DNA of 64,000 nt from Spirodela intermedia (lineage: Eukaryota > Streptophyta > Magnoliopsida > Alismatales > Araceae), in assembly GCA_902729315.2 (NCBI GenBank), contig LR746270.1, positions 3,234,001 to 3,298,000 of the forward strand. Direction: 5' to 3'. The notes beneath the pieces were generated by a model, which had not been told where the DNA came from, did no database searches, and was given only the letters and a program-made list of their open reading frames with translations. The first letter of the stretch is position 1. Every line of letters starts with the position of its first letter. The translations under genes were made by a program, and so were the position numbers. Positions 59,886 to 64,000 of this stretch are shown here, in pieces.

Positions 59886-62776
59886 CACTCACACCCACAC
59901 GCGGATGCATTTATGTCTTTTCTATTCGTCAATTTCTTCTTGTAACTCAAGCGCTACATGCTCTCTTTGGCACTGTTTGTTTTATTATAATTTTGTGCCA
60001 AGCATATATTCTCTCTTACTGGCCTTTGGAATATTATCTTCATGTTCAATTAAACAATGTGAAATACTTCAAAAATGTGATTTATCCCTGGATTCTCAGA
60101 AATGAGAAGAAATTTGACATTAAAAGATGTAGAGATTATATCACAATATGATCTTGGTGTGGAATTAGAAAAGACTCGTAATGAAAAACTTATGTAATAA
60201 CACCAAGATAAATGGTCATTTCATCAAACCCTTGATGTATGCTACTCTCCAAGTCTTCTACTGGGAATTTACTGCATCATCCTTAGTCTGTTATAAGTTA
60301 TCTTCTTAAAGGTGACTACCAATTTTTTACTCCAAGTCCTTGGGAGATTCTCAGAAACTTTTTAGAAACCAACCCTAAAAACTATCACTAAACAACTTAT
60401 GAGAAATTTTAAAAATCTCTAAGAGTGTCGAAGTACGAATGCACCATGCCAGTAAGGTCCACTTGAACCCTAAGAAGATCACTTTGGTACGTGTGAGCGT
60501 TGGAGATTATGAATTCCTAGGTCTTGCACTCTTGAATTTATTGAGGTCCTTCTGATTCTGATATGATGTGGCTTTTATAGCCAATGGAGTGGGCCTGCCA
60601 CTCGCAAAAGTTCATTTCTTAATGATTCTTAGAACGGACAATTTTCTACTTATTCTTTCTAGTCATTTTGTCGTTAAATTGAGGCTTTAAATCATCAAGA
60701 TTAGTCTATTGAGTTCGTAAAAACAGAGGCATGTGTAATTCTCTAGGTGCTCTCTTTTCTGTCTTTAGTGCCTCATAGATTTACTTTTAACTTTGGATGT
60801 ACCCTTTGGTCATTACTCTTTTCTGTGTTTTGCAGGATACATAGTTGGTTCCATAGATGGACGTGTTGGTGTAAATTTTTTGGAGAGATCTTGTTCAAGT
60901 GAAACGGGGTTAGATTCCAGCTTTTGTTAATTATCTTCTGCCATAGTAAATCAGCATTTAATCCATGACTACGTTCATCTTTTTGAGAACATGCTGCATT
61001 GTTGAAACTAGCAGAGCCCTGTCTCCATGGCCCTGATGTGTAATCCATACATAAGTTTTATTCAAATAATCTAAAAATATTTAAATTAAATGTTCGTTGA
61101 CTTTGGGATTTATAGACATTGAGGCTGGCAGATGTGCTTATCGCTGGCCTGATCTTTGGCAGGTGCGTTTTCCTTTGTCATCCAAGGTCAAAGGAAAGAA
61201 AGCATCATTTGGTCGGCATAAACGACATTGCAACCCATCCATGGTGTGCCTGAGCTTTCCCTCCTCTCAAGTTGACTTCTATTTATGTCGGATTTATCCC
61301 TAGTTGACCTCTAATTTGGGGATTTATGTCGGATGTATTTCAAGTTGACCTCTCAAGTGGGGTTTTGCAGCCAAAATACCTTCGTCACCGGAGATAATGA
61401 AGGCTATGCTATTGTCTGGGATGCTCAGAGCAAGAAGAGGAGTTTTGAGGCACGTTTTACCTTTCACAGATCATCTTGTCGATTTCTTTCCCCCCCCCTT
61501 TTTTTTTCCTTCTGTAACATGGGTTTTGGTCAAATTCATGACTTTTTTGTTCATGATATGACCACTGATGATTTTCAGGCTGAACTATACTATTTCCCCT
61601 TTATATCCGCATTTTTTAACCATAGTTGGGTTAGCTCTACCTAAATTTAACCAGAGGGTTGACTTCTCAGAACGAGAATAGTTTGGAGGAGATTTAAGAA
61701 CACTATTAGAAAGATGAGGATTTATGAGGAATTATTACCAATTCAAGGTGGATACTGTGAAACTAAAATAAAATATATCTCAGACACTCTTTCATGAAAT
61801 CATTGGTTGACTTTGACAGGGTTTGTCTATCATGCCTGGTTGACATCTGTTTTATTTGTTGACTATCAGCTAGGGTTCTAAGAATGTTCTTTCTCTTACA
61901 CAGTTCCCTAGACACAGAGATAGTGTGGCGTCATTATCATATAACCACAGCGGTCAGAAATTGGCCATCGCCTCCAGTTACACGTACAGGGAGGCCAATG
62001 AAATGTGAGTCTCCTCCCGCCATATCAGTTTCATCGTGTGAGGCTTCCATCTATTTGACTTTTTCGTGTTTAAGTCATCGTATTAGCAACCTGACGATAT
62101 TTTTGAAGCTGTTGTGATCATGAGACGGAGTTGTTTTTTATAATTTGTTTTCAGCATGTGATCCGCATAAATAGCTCGTATCAGTTGAAACTCCTAACTG
62201 TGGTTGACCTGTCCGACGATTATTCTGAACCAGTTATCCTCACTAGAAGTCAACCCTCTAAATTATATGAGAGTCAAAAGTCTCTCTCCCTTTTCTCTTT
62301 CATCGTATCAGAGTTCAATCAGATCGAGATGCAATAAATGTTCTCCTTTTTACAGACGTTGACTTGAATAAAATGGCGGTTAAGCCATTTATTAGATATT
62401 ATTCAGTCAACCTTCTGTGATCTTTCTGAAACTGTTCCGGATGAAGCGGAGTCTGTCTTTTTTCTTGGGTTTTCTGTTGTAGATCGCTGTAAGGAGATCA
62501 ATTTATATAAAACCCCTCGTTTTCATCTCTTAAATGGGGTAGACCCGGTGGATCCTGGTCAACAACCATTATGGCCCGGATACCCTCATCGGAAGTCAAC
62601 TCCTCTCTCTCGCTCTCTCTCTCTCTCTCCCCCTCCCATTGGTATCGGTGATTGCTTGGCGAACTCCAAGAAATGGCAGACACTCAATTGCCCTTCTCTC
62701 TCATCGTGTCAGGCAACACGCTCCTGAGATCTTCGTGCAGGAAGTGGACGACCTAGGAAGGCCATTTCTGGAGTGA
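58285..62776 (+). CDS. BUB3.3: WD40 mitotic checkpoint protein, BUB3.3-type
   Basis: CDS join(58285..58389, 58473..58603, 58887..58969, 59514..59762, 60836..60908, 61163..61243, 61371..61449, 61904..62004, 62713..62776), 321 aa; BUB3.3 proteins are about 315. All phases close if intron 7 is a GC-AG intron (GAG|GCACGT). Seven-bladed WD40 propeller elements are visible: SSWDAVLRLYDVDAS, SAGSDCCIRRYDLPSGKHET, STGMDKKLILWDMHA, VNVYDLRNLTGPLQS, YIVGSIDGRVGVNFLE, TGDNEGYAIVWDAQSKKR and DSVASLSYNHSGQKLAIASS. Known role: BUB3-family proteins act at kinetochores; plant BUB3.3 supports the spindle checkpoint and chromosome congression. The match to BUB3.3 is better than to BUB3.1/3.2, as judged from CHP-x-S and GDNEGY. 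The exon 5/6 junction (TG|CVFLCHP) is the least certain. Confidence 0.9.
59847..59883. repeat. (CT)n microsatellite in BUB3.3 intron 4
   Basis: About 18 CT units followed by a CACA-rich stretch. Confidence 0.9.
61262..61362. repeat. Short tandem duplication in BUB3.3 intron 6
   Basis: CAAGTTGACTTCTATTTATG, TCGGATTTATCCCTAGTTGA and a second TTTATGTCGGATGTATTTCA followed by AGTTGACCTCTCAAG-GGGG show a 45-50 bp unit repeated about twice, ending at the exon 7 acceptor. Confidence 0.6.
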
Positions 62777-63912
62777 CGTCCATCTCTGTCGCATCTCCAT
62801 GGGCTCCTCTTCTCTCTCATGTAACCCTCTGCTTCAGGTACTTCCTCCCCCTTTACTGTTCATGGGTGGTGTTTATTTAGAGAGAGAGAGAAAGAGAGCT
62901 TTTCCACTAGTGTTGCTGTTCATTATTTTTAATGGACCGGTTACAAGTTACGGGTAGGCCCGGCCCGTTTTCCACGAGTGAAAGTAGGATTGGTTTTAAA
63001 TCAGTTACTAGTGGTGGCGTCTATGAGGGGGCGCGGCCCGGCCCATTTTGTGCGAGTTGAATATGGTACCTGGCCAAGTCGATCAACGCATGCCATTAAG
63101 TGTTTCGTAATCTTTTAGCCTTTATCGTATTATTTGGAATACATTTATTATATTGAAAACAATATTATAACCTCGGGCTTAGTTCTACCTGCCCTTATCA
63201 TAATATAACATTTTAAGGTAAATAAATAGATAATTAATTAATATATGAAATAACTGTGACAGTCGAAGAGGATTTTCATTTCTAATCTTAGGATTTCTTG
63301 AATTATATCTGAATTTTACCACTGTCTTGGAAAGGGGAGAGAGAGAGAGAGAGAGAGAGTAACAACTGCGGAAAAGCCCGGGCCCTGTAAGGACACTGAT
63401 TTTTCGAGGTGCGGAAAATAATTGGGCCGGGAGATGGGCCCACCAGCCCGTCAAATATTCTTACGTCTCTTTTAACTAGGAGTCCGTAGCACGGTGCGCC
63501 TGATCCATACGCTGGAGAGAGAAACCAGAACCTGATCAAGATTGGGGAGCAGTAAGCGTCAGAAACGGTCCCACGCGAATCTGACCGTTGAAATATGATC
63601 TGACGGTTAATTATGGCGTTGACGTAACGGGCTCCGGTTCGGATTCCTGAAACCCTAGGCTTTCTCAGGAAAGTACCGACAACACCACCCCTCCTCGCAG
63701 TATCAAGAGAGGGAGTCTCTCTCTTTCTCTCTCTCTCTATAACTGGGGTAGACGGTACGCTTCGCCGCCGCCTCTCTCTCTTCCTTCCTTCTTCATCGTC
63801 GTCGGCATCAGGTGAGTGGTGGTTTTTCTCTTCCTCTACTTGATGATCCTTTTGCCGATGGCTGCAGGGTTTCATTGAATTGAGTGTGTTTTTCTTTTGG
63901 ATTCTAGGTATC
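62777..63912 (+). promoter_or_regulatory. BUB3.3 3' flank and eIF5A promoter/leader
   Basis: No further gene seen. GGCCCGGCCC motifs lie at about 62960 and 63033, GGGCC near 63424-63440, (GA)n at 63337-63359 and a CT run at 63718-63738. A leader intron is likely from GCATCAG|GTGAGT (about 63811) to ATTCTAG at 63907, five bases before the ATG. Confidence 0.55.
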
Positions 63913-64000
63913 ATGTCGGACGAGGAGCACCATTTTGAGTCCAAGGCTGACGCCGGGGCGTCAAAGACGTACCCGCAGCAGGCCGGGACGATCCGGAAGA
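63913..64000 (+). CDS. EIF5A: Eukaryotic translation factor 5A, first codons only
   Basis: The frame MSDEEHHFESKADAGASKTY then PQQAGTIRK runs to the window end; it is the invariant plant eIF5A N-terminus (family length about 160 aa). Known role: eIF5A binds the ribosomal E site, promotes elongation at difficult motifs and termination, and carries the unique amino acid hypusine on a lysine that lies beyond the window. The start is unambiguous, directly after the leader intron acceptor. Everything after about residue 29 is outside the window. Confidence 0.95.
   Translation, partial: MSDEEHHFESKADAGASKTYPQQAGTIRK

Noticed and set aside
61450..61456. GT donor four bases after the GC donor of BUB3.3 intron 7
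   Set aside because: Using it shifts the frame and gives a stop right after the junction, while GC donor use restores the conserved WD40 frame.
62260..62337. Possible duplicate of the BUB3.3 last-exon acceptor (TTTCATCGTATCAG, compare TCTCATCGTGTCAG at 62699-62712)
   Set aside because: Only the acceptor word matches; the following bases do not resemble the last exon, so a duplication is not supported.

Overview
The window is nuclear DNA of a flowering plant. It is AT-rich, and its long genes carry many U-rich introns with GT..AG borders. The gene families are plant-specific or plant-type: a GAUT pectin glycosyltransferase, a DUF863 protein, a plant calmodulin-binding-domain protein, SNAP33 and BUB3.3. 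There are many TGGGCC promoter motifs, and a fragment of chloroplast rps15 is embedded in the nuclear sequence. I cannot name the species. Exon structures were built by hand: I matched conserved protein families to each reading frame and required GT/AG (once GC/AG) borders and consistent phase. Every complete gene model closes in frame at close to the usual length of its family.

Layout. 1-649 (+): 3' end of a coiled-coil protein gene. 964-1358 (+): an unrecognised pair of spliced coding-like exons. 3783-6616 (+): SNAP33, a Qb+Qc SNARE. 7701-10543 (+): eIF6. 13148-18738 (+): a GAUT13/14-type galacturonosyltransferase. 20443-22491 (-): a plant calmodulin-binding-domain protein with a long leader reaching about 24.4 kb. 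24.4-27.4 kb: no gene seen. 27675-28484 (-): a membrane-anchored RING E3, apparently with a 5' leader starting near 32.1 kb. 32904-41784 (+): the U-box E4 ligase PUB1/UFD2. 43742-45750 (+): a gankyrin-like ankyrin protein. 45.8-51.7 kb: an accessory stretch with a tandem duplication interrupted by plastid DNA, a short LTR retroelement, and a long purine-rich tract. 53060-57034 (+): a DUF863 protein. 58285-62776 (+): BUB3.3. 63913 to the window end (+): the first codons of eIF5A.

Functional grouping. Most genes are single-copy housekeeping functions: vesicle fusion, ribosome biogenesis and translation, pectin synthesis, ubiquitin-proteasome turnover, and mitosis. The RING E3, the E4 and the gankyrin-like protein lie next to each other, and the first two are head to head over a shared promoter interval. 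There is no operon or defence-type cluster. The least ordinary features are structural. They are local tandem duplications in introns and 3' flanks, including one in the last GAUT intron that copies the splice acceptor and the first codons of the next exon. Others are a plastid insertion inside one copy of a duplication, a TRIM-like retroelement nested in another duplicated unit, and a GC-AG intron in BUB3.3.
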